Source: GCA-2705445 sp002705445
Lineage (GTDB): Bacteria; Pseudomonadota; Gammaproteobacteria; Poriferisulfidales; GCA-002705445
DNA length: 64,000 bases
Direction of reading: 5' to 3'
Assembly: GCA_045561235.1 (NCBI GenBank)
Contig: JBJKYB010000002.1
Span: forward strand, 310,001 to 374,000
The translations under genes and the position numbers were made by a program. Positions 25,017 to 34,754 of this stretch are shown here, one piece after another (position 1 is the first letter of the stretch; each line of letters begins with the position of its first letter). The notes under the pieces were generated by a model that saw only the letters and a list, made by a program, of their open reading frames with translations, was not told where the DNA came from and did not search any database.

Positions 25017-25793
25017 ACGAATTATTGCAAATTATTTTCTTGTCTATAGTGCAAGGTCTGACCGAGTTTTTGCCAATATCTAGTTCTGCTCACTTAATTT
25101 TTATCCCGAATCTCTTAGGTTGGAAAGCTCAAGGTATTTTCCTTGATGTTTCAATGCATTTTGGCTCTTTATTGGCAATATCCTATTATTATATGACAAA
25201 TACCAAGCTTTTTAAAAATAATGGCTCACCAAAACCAAGTATAAACATAGAAAAAATTGCTATTGGATCCTTCCCCGTTTTATTTTTTGGTTTTGTTTTC
25301 CATGATTATATATCTGAAAATCTGAGGTCAACTGAAATTATCGGAATTACAACAATACTAGTCGCAATCTTTCTTTTAGCAACTGAATATTATAAAAAAA
25401 ATACAAAAAAAAATATCAAGTATAAATAACATTGATATTTTAATTATCGGATTTTTTCAATCTATTGCTCTTATTCCTGGCACTTCCAGGTCAGCAATAA
25501 TTATTTTAGGAGCACTGCTACTTGGCTATACAAAAAAAGACTCTATTTTAATAGCTTTAATTTTATCATTTCCGGTGATTTTATTTGCAATGATTTATGA
25601 GGTTTACCAAGTTGAATTTATACAAACAAATTTAATAGTTTTCATAAATTCCTCTTTAGCAATAGTTGTATCTTTTTTTGTTTCTTTATACGTGATTAAG
25701 TACTTTATAAAATATATTAATGATATCGGATTTTATCCATTTATGATTTACAGGATAATTCTTGGTACATACTTGCTATTCTTTTTTGCTTAA
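25013..25793 (+). pseudogene. uppP: Undecaprenyl-diphosphatase UppP (BacA), frameshifted in a poly-A run
   Basis: Residues 1-138 read VQGLTEFLPISSSAHL (catalytic E and SSS motif) and then stop at 25429. The second half continues one frame over from about 25413: FFQSIALIPGTSRSAIIILG (the second UppP motif), ending at 25793. An A9 run at 25405-25413 is the likely break; eight A residues would restore a single protein of about 259 residues, the normal length. Both catalytic motifs are intact. UppP recycles the undecaprenyl-phosphate carrier and is normally important, so this may be a sequencing/assembly error or slippage rather than a dead gene. Confidence 0.85.
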
Positions 25794-26864
25794 TACTAAT
25801 TTAATAATATTCAAATTTATATTTTCTATATTTTTTTTTATATCCTCAACTCTCTTATTAGATAAGTCACCATATTCAATCTTATTTTCTATGACTTTAA
25901 TTAATTCTAAAAATATACTAAATTTTTTACTATCCTGCATTTTATGAAATTCAAAAAAATATAATGCTTGTTTTAAGAAAATCTTCAACCTTTCAGGCCT
26001 CCTGAATGCATCTAACGAGTTTGTGAATTCAAGTATACTTTCTTCATTTAGTTGTAATGAAACAAATTTTGTAATAAATTCATTAAAAAGAAAGTAAAGA
26101 TTCACCGTTTTCTTGGGAAAACCAAATAATTCCAAAAAATTTACAGAAAAACCAATTATTGATAAAAATATATCTTTTTCAATATCAGAATCTGAAAAAT
26201 ACTCAATTTTTTTTTGTATCAAATCATTATCAATTATCTCTGGATAATACGTTTTGGCTGCGTTAGTCTTGATTAAAACCTCAAAAAACCTCCAAGGAGT
26301 TTTGGTATTAAAAGCCTTGGACAATTCCATCCATAATCTCTCTTTTGATAATTGCTCCATTTCCCCTGACTTCACAATTTCTCTCATTAATTCATATGTA
26401 GATTCATGAATTTTGAAATTATGCTCGCTTAATGTCGCATAGAACCTTGCAACTCTATAAATTCTCAATGGATCTTCAGCGAATGCATTAGAAACATGTC
26501 TTATAATTCTATTTTCTATATCCTGAATCCCATTATATGGATCAATTAATTTTCCATCACTACTTTCTGCAATGGCATTGATTGAAATATCTCTTCTTGA
26601 AAGATCTTGATCAAGTGTAACTCCCGTGTGCGTTTCGAAGGCAAAACCCTTATGGCCCTTTTCTATTTTTTTCTCAAGTCTTGCCAAAGCATATTCTTCT
26701 GAAGTCTCTGGGTGAAGAAAAACTGGAAACTGTTTTCCGACCTGCTTATATCCCAAATTTAATAGTTCTGATGCACTACCACCAACAACAACCCAATCTT
26801 TTTCCTTAGGAACTATTCCTAAAAGTTTATCTCTAATAGCACCCCCAACAAGATATATTTTCAT
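25776..26864 (-). CDS. cca: CCA-adding tRNA nucleotidyltransferase
   Basis: A 362-residue class II nucleotidyltransferase. It has IYLVGGAIRDKLLGIVPKEKDWVVVG at the N-terminus (GG-x2-RD and the DxD-like KDW), the RRDISINAIA motif near residue 112, and EDPLRIYRVARFYA (the ERxxxE-region neighbour). It builds or repairs the 3' CCA of tRNAs. At 362 residues it is shorter than the roughly 410-residue enzymes with a C-terminal HD phosphohydrolase domain, and no HD motif is visible. It overlaps the uppP 3' end by 18 bp. Confidence 0.92.
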   Translation of the reverse strand: MKIYLVGGAIRDKLLGIVPKEKDWVVVGGSASELLNLGYKQVGKQFPVFLHPETSEEYALARLEKKIEKGHKGFAFETHTGVTLDQDLSRRDISINAIAESSDGKLIDPYNGIQDIENRIIRHVSNAFAEDPLRIYRVARFYATLSEHNFKIHESTYELMREIVKSGEMEQLSKERLWMELSKAFNTKTPWRFFEVLIKTNAAKTYYPEIIDNDLIQKKIEYFSDSDIEKDIFLSIIGFSVNFLELFGFPKKTVNLYFLFNEFITKFVSLQLNEESILEFTNSLDAFRRPERLKIFLKQALYFFEFHKMQDSKKFSIFLELIKVIENKIEYGDLSNKRVEDIKKNIENINLNIIKLVLSKKE

Positions 26865-26868
26865 ATTT

Positions 26869-27759
26869 TTAATTTGGGCTAATGTAAGTTGGTATTATAG
26901 TTTCAAGATCTGAATAAAAAGTAAAATCAGATTTACAAAAACTATCAATTTTGCAGGAATTATAGTTATCAATCGAAAATGGTTTGCCTGGAAAAAATTC
27001 CATTGTCATAGCTTGTATTTTTGATGCGTAATCTGGCAAAGGAATAACTTTGGTTTTGATTTTTTTTGTTTTAATTATTAATTCTAGAATTTGTTTTAGA
27101 GTATATACTTTTGGTCCACATAAATCATATCCCTTGTTAAAGCTTTTTGTATTCTCTAATGAATCAATCATAAATTTTGTTAACTCATCAACAAAAACTG
27201 GTGCGAATTTTGCGTCATGACATGCAAGTGGAAATAAAAAAGGAACAAAATTTAGTAAAGTGCTAAATCTTAAAATAAAACTATCGTTCTTGCCAAAGAT
27301 AACAGATGGCCTGAAAACTGTAATATTTGTAAATCGTTTTCCATAAGTCATTAAGTAGCTTTCCGCCTCACCTTTTGTTCTCAAATAATGACTTGGCCCT
27401 TTAGAATTAGCATTTAAAGCGCTCATATGAAGAAGCCTTTTTATATTATTTGTTTTACAAGCACCAAGTACTATTCTTGCAAAATCACTATGAGCTTTTC
27501 TAAACCCTTTACCACTATGGCCTGTCTCATTTAGAATGCCTATTAAATTAATTAAAACATCTGTTTTTTTTGTATGTAGTTTTAACTCTTCTAAATTATG
27601 AACATTAGCTTCTACTAATTTGACATTTGGATAAACTAAAATTTTTTTATTTTTTTCTCTGTTTCGCGTAATAACAGTGATTGTATTTTTCGTTTTAGCT
27701 AAAGAGTTTAGCAAACTGCGACCAACAAAGCCCGTACCGCCAAGTATAGTTATATTCAT
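26869..27759 (-). CDS. NDUFA9-like NAD(P)-binding epimerase/dehydratase family protein
   Basis: About 296 residues from the ATG at 27759 (GAG ribosome-binding site); an in-frame TTG 18 nt upstream is less likely. The Rossmann motif ITILGGTGFVGRSLL is at the N-terminus, followed by a VNLIGIL-like strand and HMSALNANSKGPSHYLRTKGEAE with the atypical-SDR Tyr/Lys region. This matches the complex I 39-kDa (NDUFA9)-like subfamily, commonly next to cca in betaproteobacteria. Its substrate is unknown. Confidence 0.82.
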   Translation of the reverse strand: MNITILGGTGFVGRSLLNSLAKTKNTITVITRNREKNKKILVYPNVKLVEANVHNLEELKLHTKKTDVLINLIGILNETGHSGKGFRKAHSDFARIVLGACKTNNIKRLLHMSALNANSKGPSHYLRTKGEAESYLMTYGKRFTNITVFRPSVIFGKNDSFILRFSTLLNFVPFLFPLACHDAKFAPVFVDELTKFMIDSLENTKSFNKGYDLCGPKVYTLKQILELIIKTKKIKTKVIPLPDYASKIQAMTMEFFPGKPFSIDNYNSCKIDSFCKSDFTFYSDLETIIPTYISPN

Positions 27760-27857
27760 AGCATTCTCAGTATCCAAGATTATTGTAATATCAACTTTTT
27801 AACATATAATATAATGTTATATAATTAGAATAATACAGCAACTAGACATAATATTAA

Positions 27858-28670
27858 ATGCGCATAAAAATAATCATTTTTTTTCTTTTATTTACTATAA
27901 ATAATTTCCCTGCATACTCTGCAGATATACATGATGAATTTATCGACGCAAATAATTTTATTATTGCTGGAGAATTTCAAAAAGCTAAAAATATTTTATA
28001 TAGAATTCTTGAAAATAATCCTGGTAACATGCAAATAATAAATAATATTGCATACATAGAAGCTAAAACTGGAAATCTTGAAAAAGCTATTGAAATACTG
28101 AGAGCTTATATTAGAAATGACGATGATGTTGACATAATTTATAAAAATTTAACAAATCTTTATGCTTACCAAGCAAATATGATTTATGAAGAAGCACTAT
28201 CAATTGATGAATCAGAATCTAAAGATATAAATCTCTTACTCATCAAAAATTTAAAATTAGAAAATAAAATTGAAGAACCTGAGGGTTTACTTTCTAAAGA
28301 AGAAAATATTATAGAGAATTTTCAAATCTCAAAAAATAATATTGAAGAATTTATTTTAAATTGGGCAAGATATTGGGAGAATAAAAACTATGACGATTAT
28401 TTTAATTGCTATGAAGAAAATTATTTTCCTGAAAATTTCCAATCAAAAAAGTCTTGGAAATCAGATAGAAAAAATAAAATAGATAATAAAAAGGAAATTA
28501 ATATAAAAATTAAAGATATTAAAATAATTTCTGACTTAAAAGAAAATATTTTAATACAATTTACTCAAGCATATAATTCGGATTCGTTCTCTGATGTAGT
28601 GAGAAAACATACTACAGCTGTGATTGTAAATGGAGATATTAAGATCACTGGGGAATACATTCTTAAATAA
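27858..28670 (+). CDS. Exported TPR-repeat protein with a C-terminal SnoaL/Cif-like domain
   Basis: A 270-residue protein with a signal peptide (cleavage near AYSA, residue about 21). Tetratricopeptide-like helices follow (about 28-120: FIIAGEFQKAKNILYRILENNPGN and related). After an acidic linker, residues about 155-270 form a domain beginning FILNWARYWENKNYDDYFNCYE, which resembles the NTF2/SnoaL-like 'Cif' domain found in L,D-transpeptidase partners. The stop overlaps the ATG of the L,D-transpeptidase gene (TAATG), indicating a shared cell-envelope role. Confidence 0.75.
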   Translation: MRIKIIIFFLLFTINNFPAYSADIHDEFIDANNFIIAGEFQKAKNILYRILENNPGNMQIINNIAYIEAKTGNLEKAIEILRAYIRNDDDVDIIYKNLTNLYAYQANMIYEEALSIDESESKDINLLLIKNLKLENKIEEPEGLLSKEENIIENFQISKNNIEEFILNWARYWENKNYDDYFNCYEENYFPENFQSKKSWKSDRKNKIDNKKEINIKIKDIKIISDLKENILIQFTQAYNSDSFSDVVRKHTTAVIVNGDIKITGEYILK

Positions 28671-29848
28671 TGAATCGTTTATCTAATTTAATATTATTCA
28701 TATTAATGTTTTTTTTGAGTACTTTTTCATACTCAACTGAATCTATTGTTCAAAGTGAAGAAGCTGAAACAGCATTATTAGAAGTACTAGATCATATGAG
28801 AAATGGAAATAATGAAAGCGCTTTAAGTGCTGCAGAAAATTTGAGTAAAAATTATCCAAATTTCAAATTAGGAAAGATTATTTATGCTGATTTATTATCT
28901 TCATATAAAAGTAAAAAACCAAAGCTTGGAAGTATTTCAAAAGATAAAGAACTAATAGATTTAAAAAATGAAGCAAAAGCAAGAATAAACTTTAGTTCTA
29001 TTTACAAAAAGCAAGATCTTTTTCCAAGATCAATTATACAGCTTGCTGAGGATGTACCTTATGCATTTTTAGTTGAGTTATCAAAGTCAAGATTATATTT
29101 AATAAAAAATAATAATGGAATGCCTGAGGTTATTTCTGATTATTATGTGTCAATTGGAAAAGCTGGCTTTAACAAGAAAGTCTCTGGAGATAACAAAACA
29201 CCAATAGGCATATATAAAATTACTTCGTACTTAATAGATGAGGATCTTCCTGAGCTTTATGGTGATGGGGCATATCCTTTAAATTATCCAAACGTCTGGG
29301 ACAAAAAAAATAAAAAAACAGGCTATGGTATATGGATACATGGTGTACCAAGAGATGTTTATAGTAGACCGCCGCTAACAAGTGAAGGTTGTGTTGTAAC
29401 AAGCAATCATACTTTAAAAAAACTAAAAAAATATACTGAGTTAGGAAAAACTCCAGTTATTCTAGTTAAAAACATAGATTGGATTAAAAGGGCAGAATGG
29501 CATCAAAATAGAAATAATACAAAGAGAATAATTCAGAGCTGGAAAACCACTTGGGAAAGTCTTGATCCTCATGATTTTATTTCACAGCACTCTATAGACT
29601 TTGAAAGCAAAAGACACAATTTTGAAGACAGAGTAGCCCATATCCTCAGAATAATTAAAAGTAAAACCTATATAAAAATAAAAATTCAAAATTTAAATCT
29701 TTTTTATTATCCTGAGAATAAAGACTTGATTTATTCATATTTCTTACAGCGTTATGAGAGTAATAACTTTAAAACATCTTCAAACAAAGAATTATTTTGG
29801 AAAAAAGAAAGAGATGGTATTTGGAGAATACTTTATGAAGAGACTTAA
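28670..29848 (+). CDS. L,D-transpeptidase (YkuD family)
   Basis: A 392-residue exported protein (signal peptide to about residue 23). The YkuD domain spans about 125-265. It has the catalytic signature IWIHGVPRDVYSRPPLTSEGC, with the HG and SEGC blocks containing the active-site Cys. A C-terminal NTF2-like domain begins near 285 (IIQSWKTTWESLDPHDFISQHS), echoing the domain in the preceding gene. Such enzymes make 3-3 peptidoglycan cross-links or attach proteins to peptidoglycan. Confidence 0.88.
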   Translation: MNRLSNLILFILMFFLSTFSYSTESIVQSEEAETALLEVLDHMRNGNNESALSAAENLSKNYPNFKLGKIIYADLLSSYKSKKPKLGSISKDKELIDLKNEAKARINFSSIYKKQDLFPRSIIQLAEDVPYAFLVELSKSRLYLIKNNNGMPEVISDYYVSIGKAGFNKKVSGDNKTPIGIYKITSYLIDEDLPELYGDGAYPLNYPNVWDKKNKKTGYGIWIHGVPRDVYSRPPLTSEGCVVTSNHTLKKLKKYTELGKTPVILVKNIDWIKRAEWHQNRNNTKRIIQSWKTTWESLDPHDFISQHSIDFESKRHNFEDRVAHILRIIKSKTYIKIKIQNLNLFYYPENKDLIYSYFLQRYESNNFKTSSNKELFWKKERDGIWRILYEET

Positions 29849-29923
29849 TATTAAATAAATATCTTAATTTTATGAAATAATATGTATAATAAAAATCTTA
29901 GTATAATAATTTAAGGAACAATT

Positions 29924-30250
29924 ATGTCTGAATCAATTTTAAAGCTCACAGATGCTGAGTTTGAAAATCAAGTAATAAAATCTGAAAAGCCAATTTTAGT
30001 AGATTATTGGGCTGAATGGTGTGGTCCATGCAAAATGATAGCCCCAGTGCTTGAAGAAGTTGCTAGTGAATTATCAGATAAAATATTAATTGGAAAGTTG
30101 AATGTTGATGAGAACTCTGAAACACCGCCAAAATATGGAATAAGAGGAATACCCACATTAATGCTATTTAAAAATGGAGAAGTTGTTGGAACCCAAGTAG
30201 GTGCAATTAGTAAGAGTGATTTGATTAATTTTATAGAAAATAATATATAA
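29924..30250 (+). CDS. trxA: Thioredoxin 1
   Basis: A 108-residue thioredoxin with the active site WCGPCK (C33, C36), DYWAEWCGPC context, and the cis-Pro loop GIRGIPTLMLF. An AAGGAAC ribosome-binding site lies upstream. It is a cytoplasmic disulfide reductase. trxA immediately upstream of rho is a common proteobacterial pairing. Confidence 0.97.
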   Translation: MSESILKLTDAEFENQVIKSEKPILVDYWAEWCGPCKMIAPVLEEVASELSDKILIGKLNVDENSETPPKYGIRGIPTLMLFKNGEVVGTQVGAISKSDLINFIENNI

Positions 30251-30264
30251 AAATAACGCTAGAC

Positions 30265-30290
30265 GAAAGTTAAAATTAATGTTAACTTTC
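30265..30290. other. Perfect 9-bp inverted repeat between trxA and rho
   Basis: GAAAGTTAA (30265-30273), an 8-nt loop and TTAACTTTC (30282-30290) lie 15 nt after trxA. No T-run follows on either strand, so it does not look like an intrinsic terminator. It could be a processed 3' end of trxA or part of the rho leader. The rest of the 159-nt trxA-rho gap is AT-rich without another clear signal. Confidence 0.4.
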
Positions 30291-30409
30291 AATTTCAGAA
30301 GTAGATTTAGCATTTCATAATAAATAATATTCATACGCGGATAAATTTTATTTCCGTAATTAGCCAATTAGTACAAAAAAATCTACAAAAATTCCAAGGT
30401 AAACTAAAT

Positions 30410-31666
30410 ATGAATTTAACAGAGCTAAAGAAGAAAAGTCCGTCAGATTTAATGACTATGGCAGGAGACATGGGCATTGAGAACATCGCAAGAGCAAGAA
30501 AACAAGAAGTAATTTTTTCAATACTAAAATCACACGCAAAAAATGGTGAGGATATTTTTGGAGACGGTGTTTTAGAAATTTTACAAGATGGTTTTGGATT
30601 TCTAAGATCTTCAAATAGTTCTTATTTAGCTGGTCCAGATGATATATATGTTTCACCTAGTCAAATTAGAAAATTTGGTCTTAGAACTGGTGATACAATC
30701 TCTGGGAAAATTAGACCACCAAAGGATACAGAAAGATATTTTGCTATGCTAAAAGTAGACCAAATAAATTATGAATCACCTGAAAATGCAAAAAGAAAAA
30801 TATTATTTGAAAATCTTACTCCGCTTCACGCTGAAAAGAGAATAAAGCTTGAAAGAGGTAACGGTAGTAGTGAAGATATTACAGCAAGAATTATTGACAT
30901 TTGTTCACCAATAGGTAAAGGACAAAGAGGTCTGGTTGTTTCGCCTCCGAAGGCGGGTAAAACCATCATGCTACAAAATATTGCGCAAAGTATTACAACA
31001 AATAATCCTGAGTGCCATTTAATTGTTTTACTTATCGATGAAAGGCCTGAAGAGGTCACAGAAATGGCCCGCATGGTTGATGGAGAGGTTGTATCTAGTA
31101 CATTTGATGAGCCAGCAACAAGACATGTTCAAGTAGCCGAAATGGTCATTGAGAAAGCAAAAAGATTGGTGGAACATAAGAAGGATGTTGTAATCCTTTT
31201 AGATTCTATAACTAGACTTGCTAGGGCATATAATACAGTTTCGCCTTCATCAGGAAAAGTTTTAACTGGTGGTGTTGATGCAAATGCACTTCATAGACCA
31301 AAAAGATTCTTTGGTGCAGCAAGAAATATTGAAGAAGGTGGCTCACTTACTATTCTTGCGACTGCCCTAGTAGAAACGGGATCTAAAATGGATGAAGTAA
31401 TTTTTGAAGAATTTAAAGGGACAGGTAATAGTGAAATTCATCTAGATAGAAGAATAGCAGAAAAGAGAGTTTACCCTGCCATCGGTATTAATAGATCTGG
31501 GACCCGAAGAGAAGAATTGCTTACATCACCCGAAGAATTACAAAGAATGTGGATATTAAGGAAGTTCATGCATTCAATGGATGAAATTGAGGCTGTTGAG
31601 TTTTTACTTGATAAACTTAAAACAACAAAAACTAATAACGAATTTTTTGAGTCTATGAAAAGATAA
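30410..31666 (+). CDS. rho: Transcription termination factor Rho
   Basis: A 418-residue hexameric RNA helicase of standard length. It has an N-terminal MNLTELKKKSPSDLMTMAGDMGI helix domain, the RNA-binding RNP segment GFGFLRSS near 62, Walker A PPKAGKTI near 180, DERPEEVTEM (Q-loop region), LLDSITRLARAYN and the GGVDANAL region near 286. It terminates untranslated transcripts. The 3' end overlaps the convergent purD by 14 bp. Confidence 0.97.
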   Translation: MNLTELKKKSPSDLMTMAGDMGIENIARARKQEVIFSILKSHAKNGEDIFGDGVLEILQDGFGFLRSSNSSYLAGPDDIYVSPSQIRKFGLRTGDTISGKIRPPKDTERYFAMLKVDQINYESPENAKRKILFENLTPLHAEKRIKLERGNGSSEDITARIIDICSPIGKGQRGLVVSPPKAGKTIMLQNIAQSITTNNPECHLIVLLIDERPEEVTEMARMVDGEVVSSTFDEPATRHVQVAEMVIEKAKRLVEHKKDVVILLDSITRLARAYNTVSPSSGKVLTGGVDANALHRPKRFFGAARNIEEGGSLTILATALVETGSKMDEVIFEEFKGTGNSEIHLDRRIAEKRVYPAIGINRSGTRREELLTSPEELQRMWILRKFMHSMDEIEAVEFLLDKLKTTKTNNEFFESMKR

Positions 31667-32942
31667 ATTTATTATCTATCTCCTTCCCTCCAATATCATG
31701 CCTTTTAATCTTTCCGTCCCAATGAACTTGATTACATCTATCATAAGCTTTTGCTTGAGCAACTTGTAAATTTACCCCAAGGGCAGTAACAGATAAGACT
31801 CTTCCTCCGTTCGTAACCAGCTTACCATTATCTTTTTTTGTTCCAGAGTGAAAAATCTTTGTACCCTCGATTTCATGATCTAAACCTTCTATGACTTTTC
31901 CTTTCTCGTATTTTCCAGGATAACCCTCAGATGCTAAAACTACTGTGCAAGCGCTTTCTTCTTTCCATTTAATTTTTAAATCATCTAAAGTGCTATCAAT
32001 TGTACTCAAAAAAATATCAATAATATCACTTTCAAGTCTCATTAATATTGCTTGTGCCTCTGGGTCCCCCAATCTACAGTTATATTCTAGAACATATGGC
32101 TTTTGGTTTTCATCAATCATTAGGCCGGCGTACAAAAATCCTTTGTATTCCTCACCGTATTTCTTTAACTCCTTTAAAGTTGGTGATATAACTTTTTCTA
32201 TTACAGTACTTGTAATTCTTTTATTAATAAGCTTAGTTGGCGAATATGCTCCCATACCACCAGTATTAGGACCGGAATCTCCATTATTTAATTTTTTATG
32301 ATCCTTAGAAGAAGCAAGAGGCACAATTTGATTGCCAGATATAAGACATATGAAACTGGCTTCTTCACCTTTTAAAAATTCCTCAATTATAATCAAAGAC
32401 GTTTTTATCCCATCTATTTGACCTGTAAAAAGATCATTTATAAGCTTGCAACCCTCATCCTTATTTTCTACTATAAATACACCCTTACCTGCAGCTAGCC
32501 CATCGGCTTTAATTACTATAGGCATATTCTGTTCTTTTATATATTTAACAGCTGATATTGAATCTGAAAAACTTTCGTGGCTTGCTGTCAGAACATTAGC
32601 TGAATTCAAAATTTTCTTACAAAAATCTTTTGATCCTTCTAACTGTGCTGTAAATTTATTTGGTCCAAATATTTTTAAATTGTTTTTATTAAATTCATCA
32701 ACAATTCCATTAACGAGAGGAACTTCAGGTCCTACAATCGTAAGATCAATTTCATTTTCATGAGCAATTTTAATATAATCATTTATTTTTGGAGATTTAA
32801 TTTCTATTAATTGTACTTTATCTTCACTACCTATTCCTGGATTGCCAGGGACAACAAAAATTTTTTTTACTTTATTTGATTTCGAAACTTTCCAAGAAAT
32901 TGCATGTTCTCTTCCACCACTTCCTATAATTAATATATTCAT
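31653..32942 (-). CDS. purD: Phosphoribosylamine-glycine ligase
   Basis: A 429-residue ATP-grasp enzyme. It has LIIGSGGREHAISWK at the N-terminus, GPEVPLVNGIVD, the ATP-binding IVIKADGLAAGKGV near 140, and GGMGAYSP near 225 with the metal-site LEYNCRLGDPEAQ near 290. It catalyses the second step of purine synthesis. It lies 3 nt after purH and is the last gene of the minus-strand run. Confidence 0.97.
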   Translation of the reverse strand: MNILIIGSGGREHAISWKVSKSNKVKKIFVVPGNPGIGSEDKVQLIEIKSPKINDYIKIAHENEIDLTIVGPEVPLVNGIVDEFNKNNLKIFGPNKFTAQLEGSKDFCKKILNSANVLTASHESFSDSISAVKYIKEQNMPIVIKADGLAAGKGVFIVENKDEGCKLINDLFTGQIDGIKTSLIIIEEFLKGEEASFICLISGNQIVPLASSKDHKKLNNGDSGPNTGGMGAYSPTKLINKRITSTVIEKVISPTLKELKKYGEEYKGFLYAGLMIDENQKPYVLEYNCRLGDPEAQAILMRLESDIIDIFLSTIDSTLDDLKIKWKEESACTVVLASEGYPGKYEKGKVIEGLDHEIEGTKIFHSGTKKDNGKLVTNGGRVLSVTALGVNLQVAQAKAYDRCNQVHWDGKIKRHDIGGKEIDNKFIFS

Positions 32943-32945
32943 AAT

Positions 32946-34493
32946 TTAATGCCTAAAATGCCTTATTCCAGTAAATACTAAGCTTAAATTTAATTCGTTA
33001 GCTCTTTTAATTACAACATCATCATTCTGAGATCCACCAGGTTGTATTATTGCTGATATTCCAAGGTCAGCTGCTTTCTCAACATTGTCTGGAAATGGGA
33101 AAAAAGCATCAGATGCCATAACAGCATTTCTTAGATCAAGTTTTTGACTTTCAGCTTTAATTGACGCAATAAGAGTTGAATCAATTCTACTCATTTGGCC
33201 AGCTCCAATACCTAAAGTTTTTTTATTCTTTACGAAAACTATTGCATTAGATTTTACATACTTTGCTATCAACCAAGAGAAATATAAATCTTCTAATTCT
33301 TTTTCACTTGGTGACTTATCTGATACGATCTTGTATTTTTCCAATGTATCATTTTCTGAGTAATCTTCACTCTGTATCAAAATACCATTATTAATTGATT
33401 TTATTTGATTAAAACTATTAGAATTATATTTTTCTAAATACTCTATAATTCTGATATTTTTTTTTGTTTTTGCAAATTCAATTGACTCATCTGAAAATTC
33501 TGGTGCAATGATTAATTCTACAAATTGATTGCCTAATATGTCTTCTAGTAAATCCTTCTCAATTTTTCTATTGAAAGCAATAACACCACCAAAAGACGAT
33601 ACAGGGTCTGTATTATATGCATTTCTATAAGCTTGTTTTAGATTTTTATCACTTGATACGCCACATGGATTTGCATGCTTAACAATTACACATGATGGAT
33701 CCTTAAAATTTGCTACGCATGATAATGCCGCTTCACCATCTACCACGTTGTTATAAGATAATTCTTTTCCTTGATGTAATTTTGAATCGACAATACTTTT
33801 TCTTTTTTTAGTTGTGGTTTTATATATAGATGCACTTTGGTGGGGATTTTCTCCGTATCTCAAATCATTTAGTTTTTCTAGAGAAAAGTATTTTGGAAAT
33901 TTTTCATTACTTATATGCTTGCATAAATAATTTGCAATACAAATATCATACTTAGCAACTGACTCAAAAGCCTTTAGAGCCATTTTTTTATTTATAACTT
34001 TATTTGATGATAATTTAGGATCAAAAGTTTCAATAAAAAAATTATAATCATTTGGATCTGTTAATACACAGCAATTTTCAAAGTTTTTTGCGCCTGCTCT
34101 TACCATTGCAGGCCCACCAATATCAATATTTTCTATAGCTTCCTCAAAAGTTGAGTTCTTTTTATTGATAATATCTTCGAATGGATAAAAATTAACAATC
34201 AAAACATCAATTCTCTGAATATTTAAATCATTGAGAATTCTTTCATCATCTTTTCTTGCTAAAATTCCAGCATGTATATTTGGGTGTAAAGTTTTTACCC
34301 TACCATCCATAATTTCTGGAAAATTTGTGATTTCTGACACTGATATTACTGGAATTTCTAGATCTTTTAATATTTTATAAGTCCCGCCTGTAGAAATTAT
34401 TTCAAAATTATTTTTTTTCAAGTAATTCGCTATGTTCTCTATCTTAGACTTATCTGAAACACTTATTAATGCAAATTTTTTATTTTTACTCAA
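32946..34493 (-). CDS. purH: Bifunctional AICAR transformylase/IMP cyclohydrolase
   Basis: A 515-residue protein with an N-terminal MGS-like cyclohydrolase domain (ALISVSDKS, STGGTYKIL, DGRVKTLHPNIHAG) and a C-terminal transformylase domain carrying the catalytic VKHANPCGVS block and SDAFFPFPDNVEKAA. It performs the last two steps of IMP synthesis. It lies 14 nt after fis and 3 nt before purD, the standard fis-purH-purD order. Confidence 0.97.
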   Translation of the reverse strand: MSKNKKFALISVSDKSKIENIANYLKKNNFEIISTGGTYKILKDLEIPVISVSEITNFPEIMDGRVKTLHPNIHAGILARKDDERILNDLNIQRIDVLIVNFYPFEDIINKKNSTFEEAIENIDIGGPAMVRAGAKNFENCCVLTDPNDYNFFIETFDPKLSSNKVINKKMALKAFESVAKYDICIANYLCKHISNEKFPKYFSLEKLNDLRYGENPHQSASIYKTTTKKRKSIVDSKLHQGKELSYNNVVDGEAALSCVANFKDPSCVIVKHANPCGVSSDKNLKQAYRNAYNTDPVSSFGGVIAFNRKIEKDLLEDILGNQFVELIIAPEFSDESIEFAKTKKNIRIIEYLEKYNSNSFNQIKSINNGILIQSEDYSENDTLEKYKIVSDKSPSEKELEDLYFSWLIAKYVKSNAIVFVKNKKTLGIGAGQMSRIDSTLIASIKAESQKLDLRNAVMASDAFFPFPDNVEKAADLGISAIIQPGGSQNDDVVIKRANELNLSLVFTGIRHFRH

Positions 34494-34507
34494 AATTAAT
34501 TGCCTTC

Positions 34508-34753
34508 TTATTTAATATTATATTGTTTCATTTTTTTTCTTAAAGTTCCTCGACTGATTCCAAGTAATTCTGAAGCTTTTGTTTGATTTCGATTACAATA
34601 TTTAATTGTCTCTTCTATTAGAGGTTTTTCAACTTCTCCTATTACTAAATTGTATACTTTATCAATTGGATAACCATCAATTTTTTCAAAATAATCTCTC
34701 ATTGCTTGGCTTACAAATTCTCGTAAAAACGTATTTGACTTATTTTGATTCAT
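34508..34753 (-). CDS. fis: DNA-binding protein Fis
   Basis: 81 residues from the ATG at 34753; the longer frame upstream only reads into accC. The C-terminal helix-turn-helix NRNQTKASELLGISRGTLRKKM is the Fis DNA-binding motif, preceded by a dimerisation helix LIEETIKYC. Fis bends DNA and regulates rRNA genes, recombination and replication initiation. The accC stop and fis ATG are separated by one nucleotide (TAG-T-ATG), so fis is in the acc operon as well as ahead of purH. Confidence 0.93.
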   Translation of the reverse strand: MNQNKSNTFLREFVSQAMRDYFEKIDGYPIDKVYNLVIGEVEKPLIEETIKYCNRNQTKASELLGISRGTLRKKMKQYNIK

Positions 34754-34754
34754 A

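Noticed and set aside
30265..30290. trxA-rho hairpin as an intrinsic terminator
   Set aside because: The stem is good but no T-run follows on either strand; kept only as an inverted repeat.
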